Source of the DNA: CAZTGZ01 sp044339595
Lineage (GTDB): Bacteria > Bacteroidota > Bacteroidia > NS11-12g > UBA9320
Direction of reading: 5' to 3'
Assembly: GCA_044339595.1 (NCBI GenBank)
Contig: JBIIVF010000005.1
Span: 1-43,245 of the forward strand
DNA length: 43,245 nucleotides
Numbering within the stretch: position 1 is the first letter of the stretch; every line of letters begins with the position of its first letter. Of the stretch, positions 42,775-43,245 are shown in pieces. The notes beneath the pieces were generated by a model. It saw nothing but the letters and a program-made list of their open reading frames with translations. It made no database searches and was not told the DNA's origin. A program made the translations under genes and the position numbers.

Positions 42775-43245
42775 ATGCGAATTCTTTATTCGATCATTCC
42801 TGCTTTTATCTTCCTCTGGCTCAGCCTTCAAGGTTGCCGGTCAGGGGTAAATGCGGATAAGGATTTATCGCAAGACACCACATTTAGCCTGATCACGCGT
42901 GAATGGAGCAAAAAGATCAATGAAAACCCTTCCAACGATCAATACCGGAACGAAAGAGCCATTTCTTTGCTCAAAGAAAACCGTTTTGATTTAGCTTTGA
43001 TCGACATAGAAAAAGCATTAGAAATACAACCCAAAAACATTTTGTATCACCTTAACAAAGGGGATATTCTTTTTGCTGCCGGAAGAACCAAGGATGCACT
43101 TGCCGCTTATAAAAAAAGTCTTGAAGTGAATCCAAGAAATGAAGATGCGCTTTTCAAAACGGCTCAATTTCAACTATTTGTAAAAGATTACAAGGCCGCT
43201 GAAGGGAATTTCCTGACATTGATTCAAATCAATAACGGCAAACCG
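42775..43245 (+). CDS. TPR-repeat lipoprotein, 5' part
   Basis: An open frame from ATG 42775 to the window edge (157 codons, no stop). It starts with a lipoprotein signal (MRILYSIIPAFIFLWLSLQGC, lipobox LQGC). Tetratricopeptide repeats follow: RNERAISLLKENRFDLALIDIEKALEIQPKN, then LYHLNKGDILFAAGRTKDALAAYKKSLEVNPRN, then DALFKTAQFQLFVKDYKAAEGNFLTLIQIN. These are canonical 34-residue units with the A/G-Y/F-P pattern. It is presumably a periplasm-facing scaffold protein; partners are unknown. It was too incomplete to appear as a closed frame. Confidence 0.88.
   Translation, partial: MRILYSIIPAFIFLWLSLQGCRSGVNADKDLSQDTTFSLITREWSKKINENPSNDQYRNERAISLLKENRFDLALIDIEKALEIQPKNILYHLNKGDILFAAGRTKDALAAYKKSLEVNPRNEDALFKTAQFQLFVKDYKAAEGNFLTLIQINNGKP

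Overview
The window looks like a chromosomal segment of a free-living Bacteroidota species (roughly 42-44% GC by eye). The pointers are two type IX secretion sorting tails, a TonB receptor/DUF4249 pair driven by an ECF sigma factor and a FecR anti-sigma factor, a YPNP-type C-terminal domain, the near absence of Shine-Dalgarno sequences, and repeated occurrences of the Bacteroidota promoter pattern (TTTG or TTG, about 19-20 bases, TAnnTTTG). Genus cannot be named from the sequence alone. Most genes are housekeeping or amino-acid catabolism, and no prophage, CRISPR array, transposase or rRNA is visible.

Layout. 1-1662: tail of a DnaQ-like exonuclease followed by hutH. 1667-5562 (minus): a DUF6498 membrane protein, then a three-gene metal-uptake-like cassette (small His-rich exported protein, His-rich ZnuD-like TonB receptor, lipoprotein). 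5681-11527 (plus): hutU, a WaaE-like glycosyltransferase, then murB-rluA-pruA packed as an operon. 11649-13145 (minus): dnaB; 13146-13579 is a structured intergenic region with DnaA-box-like words and two long inverted repeats. 13580-18574 (plus): clpC, a thioredoxin-like protein, argS; cdd converges on argS with no gap. 19064-19556 is a repeat-rich gap. 19596-20939: saccharopine dehydrogenase. 20923-27995 (minus): a six-gene, tightly coupled operon (FG-GAP/T9SS protein, ECF sigma, a 73-residue small protein, FecR, TonB receptor, DUF4249 lipoprotein). 28314-28384: tRNA-Cys with an unusual duplicated terminator module behind it. 28642-35029 (plus): YeiH-type transporter, T9SS Ig/PKD-repeat protein, GT87-like membrane glycosyltransferase, fatty-acid desaturase. 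35097-41266 (plus): prmA, a 1461-residue exported protein of unknown function, plsY, clpS. 41461-42615 (minus): homogentisate dioxygenase. 42775-end: a TPR lipoprotein cut by the window edge.

How the genes fit together. Histidine (hutH, hutU), proline (pruA), lysine (saccharopine dehydrogenase) and tyrosine/phenylalanine (hmgA) degradation are all represented but scattered, which suggests growth on peptides or protein. ClpC (13580) and ClpS (40937) are likely partners in N-end-rule proteolysis although 25 kb apart. The sigma/FecR/TonB receptor operon is the classic surface-signalling layout, with two additions: an FG-GAP secreted protein in front and a second small anti-sigma-like ORF in the middle.

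The most unusual material is non-coding: a 97-98 bp palindromic element present twice (11557 and 28124), an inverted pair of hairpin modules at 19231-19460, an inverted duplication of the tRNA-Cys terminator together with a direct 13-bp copy of the tRNA 3' end, a degenerate heptamer repeat at 41417-41465, and the dnaB-clpC intergenic region. Several genes also begin at TTG, two of them one base after the preceding stop codon.
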